Part shown: piece by piece, positions 15,660-22,348 of the stretch
How the letters are laid out: the number at the start of each line of letters is the position of its first letter
Numbering within the stretch: position 1 is the stretch's first letter
Source: a virus
IMG/VR virus record: IMGVR_UViG_3300017752_000097
Location: 1-29,872 of that record
DNA: 29,872 nt
Reading direction: 5' to 3' (one strand)
Notes under the pieces: model-generated
Told to the model about the DNA's origin: nothing
Seen by the model: the letters and a program-made list of their open reading frames with translations, nothing else
Databases searched by the model: none
Program-made: the position numbers and the translations under genes

Positions 15660-15931
15660 TGGCGATAGAGTACAGAGGACAAAAGTTTAGCGGCTATAAC
15701 AAGCCTAAACGTACTCCAAGTCATAAAACTAAATCACACGCTGTCTTAGCTAAAAGCGGAGACAAAGTTAAACTAATTAGATTTGGTCAACAAGGTGTAA
15801 AAGGTGCAGGCAAGAACCCTTCTAGCAAATCACAAAAGGCACGTAAAGCATCTTTTAAAGCAAGGCATGCTAAAAATATAGCTAAAGGTAAAATGTCTGC
15901 TGCTTATTGGGCAAATAAAACTAAATGGTAA
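15659..15931 (+). CDS. Small basic phage protein, DUF6321-like (90 aa)
   Basis: 90 residues, strongly basic, with the segments FSGYNKPKRTPSHKTKSHAV, KLIRFGQQGVKGAG and FKARHAKNIAKGKMSAAYW. These closely match a small protein recurrent in marine T7-like and other phages (I recall it as DUF6321; the number is from memory). Its function is not established; the high Lys/Arg content suggests nucleic acid or virion binding. ATG overlaps the microprotein stop by one base. It is the last gene before a promoter-bearing gap. Confidence 0.7.
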   Translation: MAIEYRGQKFSGYNKPKRTPSHKTKSHAVLAKSGDKVKLIRFGQQGVKGAGKNPSSKSQKARKASFKARHAKNIAKGKMSAAYWANKTKW

Positions 15932-15932
15932 C

Positions 15933-15982
15933 ACACAACATATTGTGTAATTGATAACAACGACCACTCGATATGGTATCAT
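15933..15982 (+). promoter_or_regulatory. Promoter/operator region before the amidase-like gene
   Basis: An inverted repeat ACACAA-CATA-TTGTGT (15933-15948) is followed by TTGATA (15951-15956) and TATCAT (15977-15982). The last element is eight bases before ATG 15991. The 20-base spacer is long, so the -35 call is weak, but the -10 position again implies a leaderless message. The inverted repeat could be an operator or a weak terminator. Confidence 0.35.
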
Positions 15983-15990
15983 ATTGATTA

Positions 15991-16536
15991 ATGTATGAAG
16001 TAATAAGCCGTGAAACAGCTGGTCTTTTCGACACGCGTGGTAATACTGCTATTAATCAAACCTATATAAAAGGTTTATCCGTACATTACACAGGAGCTGC
16101 GATTATGCCATCTATGAAATCCATAGATGATGTATTTAACTATCTAACTAACTTACAGAATGTTTATGTAAACATGAATGGTTTTGTCGACATACCTTAT
16201 TCTTTTGCAATAAGTAATGTTACAGACGAAATAATTGAGTTAAGAGGATTTGGAATACAGTCAGAACATCATCATAATAACCAATTAAACGATACATTTA
16301 TGTCTGTTTTATGGTTGGGCGGAGTAAGAGATGTTCCAAACAATAATGCTAAGGATGCCTTAGAACGGTTAGTTGATATTATATCTGAACGTTACGACAG
16401 AAAAATCTTAGTCTTAGCAGATGATTGCGGTAAACCTATGTACGAATTTATAACAAGTACAGAACCTAAATGGATGACACCAAAAAGGAAGGTAAGACAG
16501 TGGTCAAAAAAGAAAACAATTACAAAGAAGATATAG
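15991..16536 (+). CDS. Divergent PGRP/amidase-like protein, candidate endolysin
   Basis: 181 residues. The stretch GLSVHYTGA (H32), the helix DDVFNYLTNLQNVYVNMNG and FVDIPYSFAIS, then EIIELRGFGIQSEHHHN and FMSVLWLGG follow the order of N-acetylmuramoyl-L-alanine amidase / PGRP domains ('VHHTG ... GW.DI.YNF.V ... I.EGRG...QG.H..N ... SIGI.F.G'). The usual late zinc ligands (second His, then Cys/Asp) are not clear; C146 in LADDCGKP is a possible remnant. The C-terminus is Lys-rich, perhaps a wall-binding tail. It may be an active but divergent endolysin or a non-catalytic relative. No Shine-Dalgarno; see the promoter upstream. Confidence 0.6.
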   Translation: MYEVISRETAGLFDTRGNTAINQTYIKGLSVHYTGAAIMPSMKSIDDVFNYLTNLQNVYVNMNGFVDIPYSFAISNVTDEIIELRGFGIQSEHHHNNQLNDTFMSVLWLGGVRDVPNNNAKDALERLVDIISERYDRKILVLADDCGKPMYEFITSTEPKWMTPKRKVRQWSKKKTITKKI

Positions 16537-16751
16537 ACGCTTTTGCAGCAGAGAAGGTCAGAGCTGTTGTTTGGAAAACACCCGAAGGTATAGAGCAATT
16601 AAATAGCGTCATTGCTTATAAAAAAGATAATCCAAGCATACCAACTAATACATTAGTTGCCTTCTTAAAAGATAAATGCGGTTGGGATTATACAAACAGA
16701 TATATATTTGACATTATTGTGACAGAAATGGAAAAACAAAATGACAAGTAG
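16500..16751 (+). CDS. Hypothetical protein upstream of the metallophosphoesterase
   Basis: 83 residues from GTG 16500, which lies seven bases after AAAGGAAGG. An in-frame ATG at 16470 would add ten residues but has no ribosome site and lies deeper in the amidase-like gene; the choice is uncertain. The product is helical and charged, with a segment NPSIPTNTLVAFLKDKCGW (from about 45) that could be part of a helix-turn-helix. It overlaps the next gene by 11 bases, suggesting a functional link with the phosphoesterase. Confidence 0.55.
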   Translation: MVKKENNYKEDIDAFAAEKVRAVVWKTPEGIEQLNSVIAYKKDNPSIPTNTLVAFLKDKCGWDYTNRYIFDIIVTEMEKQNDK

Positions 16752-17808
16752 CCTTGATAAGTTTGTTGAAGAACACGAAGACGACCGTAAGTTAGAAGAC
16801 TTAAAAAAAACTATAACGCGTTTACATAAGCAATTAGATAAAGAACGTGACAAAACAGTCATACTACAAGAGACAGTAACAAGTGCAGTCAAAGACAGTA
16901 TTGCTGATATAGATATACCAAAAGTTAAAGCGCCTAAGAAAGATACTAGAAAAAAAGGCGAAGAGGTAGCTGTAGCTGTATTAAGTGACTGGCAGTTAGG
17001 TAAAATAACAAAGACCTACAACTCTGAAATTGCTGCTGAACGAGTTAAAGTATATGCAGATAAAGTTGTTGAGCTAACAAACATACAACGTGCTAGTCAT
17101 CCAGTAAAAAAAGTTCACGTATGGGCTTTAGGAGATTTAATAGAAGGTACTGATATATTTGCTGGTCAGCAATGGTTAGTAGATTCGGGATTGTATAGAC
17201 AAATATTTAAGAACGGAGCAACAATGCTTGCAGAGTTTTTAAGACACATGTTAGCAAACTTTGACGAAGTACACTTTGCTGGTGTTATTGGTAATCACGG
17301 TAGACTTGGTAGATTTGGGCAACATCATTACGAAGATAACGGAGATAGATTTCTTTATGAAACTGTACGCCTAATCCTTGCTGATGAAAAAAGAATTACT
17401 TGGGATATACCCGAAGGTTCTGATGGAGATAGAGCATGGTACACTATTGACCGAATAGGTAATTACAGCTGCATGCTTATACATGGAGACCAAATTAGAG
17501 GGTCACTTGGTATACCGTTCTATGGAGTTCGCAAAAAGGTATTAGGATGGAAAGCAGCGGCAATGGACGGGCAGATGCCCGACTTCAAAGACTTAGCCTT
17601 TGGACATTGGCATCAGCTTTACCAACAAGAGTTTAACGGTATAACAGTTAGGTGTTCGGGTTCAACTGAATCATCTAATCATTATGCGTTAGAAGCACTA
17701 GCGGCACAAGGTAGACCAACACAAAGATTAATGTTTGTCCACCCCGAAAAAGGATGTACTACGGTAGAATATCCAGCGGTCAGATTAGACGATAACGAAA
17801 AGGAGTAA
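16741..17808 (+). CDS. Calcineurin-like metallophosphoesterase
   Basis: 355 residues. N-terminal coiled coil (about 5-50), then the metallophosphoesterase motifs in order: LSDWQLGK (D83), GDLIEG (D132), GNHGR (N185, H186), IHGD (H248) and FGHWH (H289, H291). The first motif has Gln where DxH is usual, a variant to note. It could cleave phosphodiesters or nucleotides in two-metal fashion, in the style of SbcD/Mre11 or YfcE relatives. It lies among lysis-region genes rather than with replication, so the substrate is uncertain. The ATG overlaps the preceding gene. Confidence 0.82.
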   Translation: MTSSLDKFVEEHEDDRKLEDLKKTITRLHKQLDKERDKTVILQETVTSAVKDSIADIDIPKVKAPKKDTRKKGEEVAVAVLSDWQLGKITKTYNSEIAAERVKVYADKVVELTNIQRASHPVKKVHVWALGDLIEGTDIFAGQQWLVDSGLYRQIFKNGATMLAEFLRHMLANFDEVHFAGVIGNHGRLGRFGQHHYEDNGDRFLYETVRLILADEKRITWDIPEGSDGDRAWYTIDRIGNYSCMLIHGDQIRGSLGIPFYGVRKKVLGWKAAAMDGQMPDFKDLAFGHWHQLYQQEFNGITVRCSGSTESSNHYALEALAAQGRPTQRLMFVHPEKGCTTVEYPAVRLDDNEKE

Positions 17809-17810
17809 TT

Positions 17811-18029
17811 ATGACAGCATCAATTTATTGGAAGAATGCCTTAATTAGAGCTGCGAGAACTTTTATACAAGGTTTTCTCGGTGGATTATCAGCAAACTTG
17901 TTAATAGGTAATGAAGCAGAAATGCTATACGCAGCCTTTATGGGTGGCGCAGCTTCTGCTATTTCTCTATTGCAAAACGCTATAGAAGATAGTCCAAACA
18001 AATGGGGTAACACTATACCAAAAGGATAG
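17811..18029 (+). CDS. Holin, r1t-like
   Basis: 72 residues behind AAAAGGAGTAATT. The pattern YWKNALIRAARTFIQGFLGG, a second hydrophobic segment MLYAAFMGGAASAISLLQN and a polar tail are characteristic of the phage r1t holin family, with two membrane-spanning helices. It would form the membrane lesion releasing the endolysin; the amidase-like gene lies 1.3 kb upstream in the same direction. Confidence 0.82.
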   Translation: MTASIYWKNALIRAARTFIQGFLGGLSANLLIGNEAEMLYAAFMGGAASAISLLQNAIEDSPNKWGNTIPKG

Positions 18030-18032
18030 TGC

Positions 18033-18197
18033 ATGTCTTTATACGCAAGAAAGAAAGGCATAAAAGGTCGTAAGCCTAAAAAGAATTACGATGAACGTAT
18101 ATGTCAAAAAGAAACTTGCGATATAAAGTTATCAATATACAATAAAAAGAAATTTTGTTATACTCATACTAAGCCAGTAAAGCGCTGGTCTAAATAA
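18033..18197 (+). CDS. Small zinc-ribbon protein (54 aa)
   Basis: ATG 18033 to TAA 18195-18197. The first 22 residues are very basic (RKKGIKGRKPKKNYD), followed by C24-x4-C29 ... C42-x2-H45 with IYNKKKFCYTH between. The C..C...LS.YN...FC..H pattern is that of small zinc ribbons found in actinophage and other phage genomes. It may bind nucleic acid. It starts three bases after the holin gene and ends the plus-strand late operon. AAAGGATAG overlapping the holin stop is its ribosome site. Confidence 0.65.
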   Translation: MSLYARKKGIKGRKPKKNYDERICQKETCDIKLSIYNKKKFCYTHTKPVKRWSK

Positions 18198-18201
18198 TAA
18201 A

Positions 18202-18228
18202 AGAAAGTAAAACTTTCTATCTTTATTT
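18202..18228 (+). terminator. Weak hairpin with T-rich tail after the zinc-ribbon gene
   Basis: AGAAAGT (18202-18208) / ACTTTCT (18212-18218) with an AAA loop, followed by ATCTTTATTTT. The stem is AT-rich and short, so termination would be inefficient; the stronger terminator is at 18313-18338. Confidence 0.35.
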
Positions 18229-18312
18229 TGGTACTTAACAAGTGTTATGAAAGTAATGGATTGTGAAGGACATGCGTACGTAAATCGTATAGTAGGGGTA
18301 CTATACAAAACA

Positions 18313-18338
18313 AAAACCACCTTTGCAGGTGGTTTTTT
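18313..18338. terminator. Strong bidirectional terminator between convergent operons
   Basis: A 9-bp stem AAAACCACC (18313-18321) / GGTGGTTTT (18328-18336) with loop TTTGCA, T-rich on the right and A-rich on the left (ACAAAAACC), so it can stop transcripts from both sides. It lies between the end of the plus-strand late operon (18197) and the end of the minus-strand operon (18421). Confidence 0.88.
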
Positions 18339-18420
18339 GTTTATCGGTTGCCCGATGTTTAAGCAAAGGATGGTTTAGGTTCTTTACTCAAAATATTAAA
18401 ATACACCATAGTATTTTATT

Positions 18421-19041
18421 TTAATTTAGTATATCAGCTTTACGTTTTAATGTATCAGTAAGTTCTGCTACGTCAGCTTCGCCTAGTTTATATAAATGGT
18501 CTTTAGCTTCATCTAATGTTTTGACTAATACTAATTCACATTCTTCTAGTGAAGTGTTAAGTAGTTGTAGTAAGTCTTTACCCTTTACAGTCTGTTGTAT
18601 TGTCTGTAATGCAGCAACTGCATCATTGGTACGTTCTGTTACAACATGGGCATGAGATTTTTGAACGTCAGCTTTTGCAACAGACTGTTTAGGTTTCGAA
18701 GTAGCGTTGGGAACTACGCTAATTACATCTTCCATTTCTTCGCTAGTAACACCAGCACTAAGTAAAACGCGTAAGCAACGACCACGTGCTACAGTCTCTG
18801 CTTTTTCTAGTTTTTTATCTTTTGTTATTTTTTCTGCACCATGACCAGTACATATAGCACTAGAATCTCCATCGTAAAAAGTTGCTTTAAATATAATTGT
18901 GCCATCTACTATATCAACAATTTCTGTAAGAAGTTTACCGTTAGGATATTCTTTATTCATTTGTTCAATGAGTTCGTCTACATTTACGTAATCATCGTAG
19001 TAACTTGGTTTATTATATTTTAAGTTTGTTCCTTGCGTCAT
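18421..19041 (-). CDS. Putative ssDNA-binding/annealing protein (Rad52-like phage family)
   Basis: 206 residues from the ATG at 19041 (MTQGTN...), chosen because AAAAGGATGG lies just upstream; other in-frame ATGs (19050, 19059) lack a spaced ribosome site. The N-terminal domain reads YVNVDELIEQMNKEYPNGKL, then ATFYDGDSSAICTGHGAEK and KAETVARGRCLRVLL (80-94). This 'NG.I.T ... A.GHG ... KAET.A.GR.L' pattern is common in a phage protein family proposed to bind or anneal single-stranded DNA. The C-terminal half is a polar linker and helices. It would act in recombination or genome replication. Family role is not proven. Confidence 0.65.
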   Translation of the reverse strand: MTQGTNLKYNKPSYYDDYVNVDELIEQMNKEYPNGKLLTEIVDIVDGTIIFKATFYDGDSSAICTGHGAEKITKDKKLEKAETVARGRCLRVLLSAGVTSEEMEDVISVVPNATSKPKQSVAKADVQKSHAHVVTERTNDAVAALQTIQQTVKGKDLLQLLNTSLEECELVLVKTLDEAKDHLYKLGEADVAELTDTLKRKADILN

Positions 19042-19195
19042 CCGTTCCATCCTTTTCATTTTGTAGTAACTTAATAATAACAACTAATGATTGCGCCATT
19101 GAGAGCAACATTATTGAGTTAGTATCGACATTACCAGCTTGTGTTAGCGAGCCAGCTACAGCTGCTAAGTTATCTTCTATTTCTTTTATATTCAT
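19013..19195 (-). CDS. Small hypothetical protein, first gene of the minus operon (60 aa)
   Basis: 60 residues from ATG at 19195 down to 19013, overlapping the annealing protein gene by 29 bases. Helical, with MLLSMAQSLVVIIKLLQNEK and a charged C-terminus. It has no Shine-Dalgarno sequence, but TTGCAT-N16-TACAAT lies just upstream on the minus strand, ten bases from the ATG. Function unknown; could be a regulator or partner of the next gene. Confidence 0.6.
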   Translation of the reverse strand: MNIKEIEDNLAAVAGSLTQAGNVDTNSIMLLSMAQSLVVIIKLLQNEKDGTDDARNKLKI

Positions 19196-19205
19196 ATTAA
19201 TAAAT

Positions 19206-19233
19206 ATTGTAGTACATGTAGCATTATATGCAA
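19206..19233 (-). promoter_or_regulatory. Early promoter of the minus operon
   Basis: On the minus strand TTGCAT (19233-19228), 16 bases, TACAAT (19211-19206), then ten bases to ATG 19195. The same -35 and spacer occur at 22534 on the plus strand. A TTGTAGTACAT element at 19207-19217 overlaps the -10 box and may be an operator. Confidence 0.55.
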
Positions 19234-19243
19234 CAACTGCTAC

Positions 19244-19249
19244 TATAAA
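19244..19249 (+). promoter_or_regulatory. Early promoter -10 box of the rightward operon
   Basis: TATAAA at 19244-19249 in the context GCTACTATAAATTTTACG, followed by GAAAGGAGCGGAA and ATG 19269. The -35 is poor (GCATTA, 17-base spacer). It diverges from the minus-strand promoter within about 35 bases, so one bound repressor could affect both. Confidence 0.4.
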
Positions 19250-19268
19250 TTTTACGAAAGGAGCGGAA

Positions 19269-19451
19269 ATGGATAATTACTTAACATGTCAAGACATTGC
19301 AAAAATGTTTAATGTTAAATTAAGAACAGTTTACGTATGGATTCAAAGGTCAAAGAATGGTAATCACTTTTTGCCCGAACCCGATATGCGTATAGATAAT
19401 AAACCGTTATGGAAAACAAGTACCATAGCAGCAGTAAAAGAAAGAGTATAG
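19269..19451 (+). CDS. Small HTH DNA-binding protein (excisionase/AlpA-like fold)
   Basis: 60 residues from ATG 19269 behind AAAGGAGCGG; the open frame extends upstream to 19005, but only this ATG has a ribosome site. LTCQDIAKMFNVKLRTVYVWIQRSKNG is a helix-turn-helix of the MerR/excisionase type, followed by PDMRIDNKPLWKTSTIAAV. The first gene rightward of the divergent promoters is the expected place for a regulator. No integrase was found, so regulation is more likely than excision. Confidence 0.75.
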   Translation: MDNYLTCQDIAKMFNVKLRTVYVWIQRSKNGNHFLPEPDMRIDNKPLWKTSTIAAVKERV

Positions 19452-19465
19452 ATAAAGGATGGTAA

Positions 19466-19753
19466 ATGGAATTATTACGAGGACAAATAGTACCTACTAG
19501 CACAGCATATAAAAAAGTTAGTCAAAAAGATAAGGTCGAGTGGGCTTTAAAAACTTTTAAAGAAGTTACAGGCGATGAGTTTACTTATGACTTGAGAATC
19601 AAAAGATACGGCGCTATCATTTATGACCTAAGAGATGACGGTTGGGATATTAAAACACTCGAACCTAAGAATCAGAAAGATAAGAAGTGGGCATTTAAAC
19701 TTATAAGTGAACCTTCTAATAAAGAGGATGGTCAAAGAATGTTAGCATTATGA
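19466..19753 (+). CDS. Winged-helix-like DNA-binding protein (95 aa)
   Basis: 95 residues behind AAAGGATGGTAA. The segment YDLRIKRYGAIIYDLRDDGW resembles the winged-helix recognition region seen in small phage proteins ('RI..RI..LR..GW.I'). It probably binds DNA near the replication initiator, whose ATG overlaps its stop by four bases. It could be an operator-binding regulator or a replication cofactor. Confidence 0.6.
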   Translation: MELLRGQIVPTSTAYKKVSQKDKVEWALKTFKEVTGDEFTYDLRIKRYGAIIYDLRDDGWDIKTLEPKNQKDKKWAFKLISEPSNKEDGQRMLAL

Positions 19754-20511
19754 AAGAGCGTATAAGTGCTTCCGAGTACTTCGCAATATTACCCGAATCA
19801 GTATTGTTTGCAGCAATAAGCAGTAACGCTGTAAGACTTTATTGTATCTTAAGAAGACGAGCAGACGAGAAATCTAACGCTTGTTACCCTTCGCAAAAGT
19901 ATTTAGCAGACTCAATGTATTGCAGCACAAGAACAGTACAAAGAGCATTAGAAGAGTTAATAAAGATAGGAGCAGTAACAGTAGAACATAGAATGATTGA
20001 AGGCACAGATGCCTATACGTCAAACATGTACTACCTACATGCCACTATTGCGCAAGGTAGCGCACCCGTGCGTAAGGGTATCGCATCTAAGTCGCAAGGG
20101 TCACGCGCAGGTGGCGTACAAAACATAGCCACTAAACAAAGCCAACAAACAGATAGTAAAAAGAGAACTAGAAAAAGAGATTTACTTTTTGAAGAAATGT
20201 GCGCTGGTTTAGGTATTGACTGGAAGAACGCACCAGCTGGAGAATTAGGTAGAGTCAATGCAGCATGTAAAGAGCTGCGTGAGATTAAAGCTAAACCCGA
20301 AGAAGTTGCAGCTGCTATAAAGCACTATAAAAAAAACTGGGCAGACATGACACTATCTGCACAAGCAATAACAAATAACTGGACAACATTAAAGAATGAG
20401 ATGACAACGTCTACACCTAAAAAAAGAGATTGTGCAAAACTCGGATGTGTGAATGTAGACCTAGATGTTATTTTACAATGCAGATTCTGCAAGAAGGAGA
20501 CAATAAAATGA
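19750..20511 (+). CDS. Replication initiator-like protein with N-terminal winged helix
   Basis: 253 residues, ATGA overlap with the previous gene. Residues 25-80 (SSNAVRLYCILRRRADE ... PSQKYLADSMYCSTRTVQRAL) form a winged helix-turn-helix of the HTH_36/RepA type. Residues 80-150 are a polar linker; 155-220 a helical domain (GELGRVNAACKELREIK ... ITNNW) as in phage replisome organisers. The C-terminus has C228, C233, C244 and C247, probably a zinc ribbon. It would recognise the phage origin and recruit host helicase; no helicase loader, primase or polymerase is present in the window. Confidence 0.72.
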   Translation: MKERISASEYFAILPESVLFAAISSNAVRLYCILRRRADEKSNACYPSQKYLADSMYCSTRTVQRALEELIKIGAVTVEHRMIEGTDAYTSNMYYLHATIAQGSAPVRKGIASKSQGSRAGGVQNIATKQSQQTDSKKRTRKRDLLFEEMCAGLGIDWKNAPAGELGRVNAACKELREIKAKPEEVAAAIKHYKKNWADMTLSAQAITNNWTTLKNEMTTSTPKKRDCAKLGCVNVDLDVILQCRFCKKETIK

Positions 20512-20693
20512 AGAAATTTGACGTATATTTAACTGGTAGAATTGGTGTACAAGCACCTAATCAAGAAGATGCTGAAGCAATGGTAAAGCAAAAACTAAAT
20601 GTTATACATCCAATGTTTAACATACAAATCATGATTACTAAAGAAGACTACTTAGATGGTGGAGAGGAATACAAACCCGAAGGTACAGAATGA
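20508..20693 (+). CDS. Small hypothetical early protein (61 aa)
   Basis: ATG 20508 follows GAAGGAGACAATAAA and overlaps the initiator stop by four bases; the frame is open from 20430 but without a better start. MKKFDVYLTGRIGVQAPNQE, followed by a helix DAEAMVKQKLN and an acidic tail, is the style of small alpha/beta phage proteins. No recognised function. Confidence 0.62.
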   Translation: MKKFDVYLTGRIGVQAPNQEDAEAMVKQKLNVIHPMFNIQIMITKEDYLDGGEEYKPEGTE

Positions 20694-21010
20694 ACGAGAC
20701 AACATATCCTTATGGTGGCATACCGCCAAAGGATAGAGCGACTAGACGTAAGTTATTAAGAGAAGCTGTTGTGTTAGAATCTAAAGGCGTTTGTGAGTGG
20801 GCAGAGTGCAGCAGCAGAGGTACTGACATGGCACACATCAAAGCTGCGGGCATGGGTGGCGCTATTTCTAATGACACCTTAGATAACGTTGCATTCTTAT
20901 GTCACTTTCATCACGATGTACTTGATTTTCGTATGTCTATGAAACAAAGAAGTTTTGCACTACAACAATTAGTAAGAAGTTATGTTTTAGGTAATAGAAA
21001 AAAAATCTAA
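20690..21010 (+). CDS. HNH endonuclease family protein
   Basis: 106 residues, ATGA overlap with the previous gene. C35-x4-C40, DMAHI (H49), N61/N66 and LCHFHHDVLDF (C71, H74, H75) give the HNH beta-beta-alpha-metal fold with zinc-binding cysteines. It lies among replication genes rather than beside terminase, so it might nick DNA in recombination or replication, or be a selfish nuclease. It is fully embedded in the operon by overlap. Confidence 0.82.
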   Translation: MNETTYPYGGIPPKDRATRRKLLREAVVLESKGVCEWAECSSRGTDMAHIKAAGMGGAISNDTLDNVAFLCHFHHDVLDFRMSMKQRSFALQQLVRSYVLGNRKKI

Positions 21011-21014
21011 AAAC

Positions 21015-21044
21015 TTTACACATTGTATTACAAAGTGCTACAAT
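21015..21044 (+). promoter_or_regulatory. Early promoter with two operator-like elements
   Basis: TTTACA (21015-21020), 18 bases, TACAAT (21039-21044), then eight bases to ATG 21053, again leaderless. TTGTATTACAA (21023-21033) and AAGTGCTACAA (21033-21043) lie one helical turn apart, the second covering the -10 box. Confidence 0.55.
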
Positions 21045-21052
21045 AATATTGT

Positions 21053-21928
21053 ATGAATAAAGAAAAATCAGCTTTCAGAAAACATGAGGTTTTAGAAAAC
21101 TACGAGCTAACAAAGTTCGAGTACAACGAGTTAATGACACATAAGCACATGTTTGACACAGAGTATCAAGGTACTAACTGTTTTTTCTGCGGTAGTTTTG
21201 TTATGTACCCAGTAGTTTTTAACTACCCAAATGCAAAGCGTAAATTTAACGCAGGTACAGATTGTGCAGAAATGGTACATCAAGGTTCTAACTACGAAGC
21301 ACTAAGATTACAAGCTGCTAAAGCAAGAGAACGTGCGAGAATACAACAGCAATATTTAGATACTTCTGCTAAGTTTGTTAAAAGTAATCCACAATTGGCA
21401 CAAGCTGCTAATTACTTCCAAGATGTAAACCCGTTGATTGCAGATATATTTGATAAAACTAAATTTGGTCTTACAGAAAAACAAATAGCATTCTTAGAAA
21501 AATTATGTTTAGAACAATGGCAAAAAGAAGTTGACGCGTTCGCAAAACTTATTAACAAAGCAAATGTACCAGCTTTAACAATTGGCGAGATAACAACAGA
21601 AGTTACAATAAGCAAATACTATTACAAAGAGCAAGCATTTTACGGTCAAGAAAAAGCAATTATAGAAACTAATGAAGGTCAGACATTGTTTACTGGTAAG
21701 ACCAAAGCGTTAGTTCAATGGTTAAACACTGACGAGTACACAGAAGATGTTGCAGAGTTTTGGGAACAAGATAAAAAAGAACGCAAGGGTGTTCTTACTT
21801 GGAACAAAGAATACTACAAAGAAAATACAAAAGGTATTGCAACACTAGAAGTTACTTTTGTTGTTGAAGAAGATAATACAAAAGGTACTGCAAAAATCAA
21901 AAACTTTTACCCTATAGGTACAGTATGA
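21053..21928 (+). CDS. Hypothetical early protein with N-terminal zinc-finger-like CxxC
   Basis: 291 residues, not recognised. Near residues 43-71, CFFCG ... CAEM could form a metal site. Residues 85-110 are Ala/Arg/Gln-rich helix, and the C-terminal half has repeated charged strands (ATLEVTFVVEEDNTKG). It is the first gene behind a leaderless promoter and overlaps the next gene by four bases. Soluble and highly charged; could take part in host takeover or DNA metabolism. Confidence 0.6.
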   Translation: MNKEKSAFRKHEVLENYELTKFEYNELMTHKHMFDTEYQGTNCFFCGSFVMYPVVFNYPNAKRKFNAGTDCAEMVHQGSNYEALRLQAAKARERARIQQQYLDTSAKFVKSNPQLAQAANYFQDVNPLIADIFDKTKFGLTEKQIAFLEKLCLEQWQKEVDAFAKLINKANVPALTIGEITTEVTISKYYYKEQAFYGQEKAIIETNEGQTLFTGKTKALVQWLNTDEYTEDVAEFWEQDKKERKGVLTWNKEYYKENTKGIATLEVTFVVEEDNTKGTAKIKNFYPIGTV

Positions 21929-22320
21929 GATACGATTTACAAGGTATATACGCAGAAGACCTAGACGGTCATCCGCTAGAACTTAACACTGACATGTATT
22001 TATCAAAAGAATGTAAGCACATGGGTTTAGCTGCATTAGCAGAAGCAAGACATGATTTATTAAACTTAGGTATTGGTTCAGAACCTACAGAAGGTTTACA
22101 TGTATTTGACCTTGAAGCCTACGAAGAAGAACTCAAAAAAGACGCAATAGCTAGTTTTGCATTAGCAGGAGTATACAAAATAGAAGCTACACATCAATAC
22201 AAAGATAACTGCGAATGTAGAGACTGCGTCACTGATAGACTTATAGATTATGGTTTACCAGTTGGAGAAGCTTTTCAACTTAGTTATTTACAAGAAACTT
22301 ATAATAAAAAGGCTGCCTAA
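21925..22320 (+). CDS. Hypothetical acidic early protein (131 aa)
   Basis: 131 residues, ATGA overlap with the previous gene. Acidic, with a central LHVFDLEAYEEELKKDAIA and a CECRDC cluster around residue 93-98 that could bind metal. No recognised family. Co-translated with the 21053 product. Confidence 0.6.
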   Translation: MRYDLQGIYAEDLDGHPLELNTDMYLSKECKHMGLAALAEARHDLLNLGIGSEPTEGLHVFDLEAYEEELKKDAIASFALAGVYKIEATHQYKDNCECRDCVTDRLIDYGLPVGEAFQLSYLQETYNKKAA

Positions 22321-22323
22321 TCA

Positions 22324-22340
22324 TATATTGTGATACAATA
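22324..22340 (+). promoter_or_regulatory. Promoter/operator: perfect inverted repeat over a -10 box
   Basis: ATATTGT-GAT-ACAATAT (22324-22340) is a perfect 7-bp inverted repeat, and its right arm contains TACAAT (22334-22339), nine bases before ATG 22349. No -35 box is evident. A repressor bound here would block RNA polymerase directly. Confidence 0.5.
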
Positions 22341-22348
22341 TTAATATT

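Larger units (their letters stand above)
18198..18420. other. Convergent intergenic region between late plus and early minus operons
   Basis: 223 bases without a convincing gene. It holds the weak hairpin at 18202, a second perfect hairpin GTATAGTA-GGGG-TACTATAC (18287-18306) and the strong terminator at 18313. A 44-codon open frame from ATG 18246 runs through the terminator and has no ribosome site, so it was not accepted. An AAAGGATGG string at 18366-18374 resembles ribosome sites used elsewhere here but precedes no ATG. Confidence 0.6.

Noticed and set aside
16470-16499. ATG 16470 as start of the protein preceding the phosphoesterase
   Set aside because: No ribosome site and a longer overlap with the upstream gene; GTG 16500 follows AAAGGAAGG at good spacing. 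Not excluded outright.
18246-18380. Open frame of 44 codons in the convergent gap
   Set aside because: It runs through the strong terminator hairpin, has no ribosome site, and its sequence shows no protein-like pattern.
19005-19268. N-terminal extension of the HTH protein up to 19005
   Set aside because: It would overlap two minus-strand genes and both promoters; the ATG at 19269 has a strong ribosome site.
20430-20507. N-terminal extension of the small protein at 20508
   Set aside because: It lies wholly inside the initiator gene in another phase, without a ribosome site; ATG 20508 has GAAGGAG.
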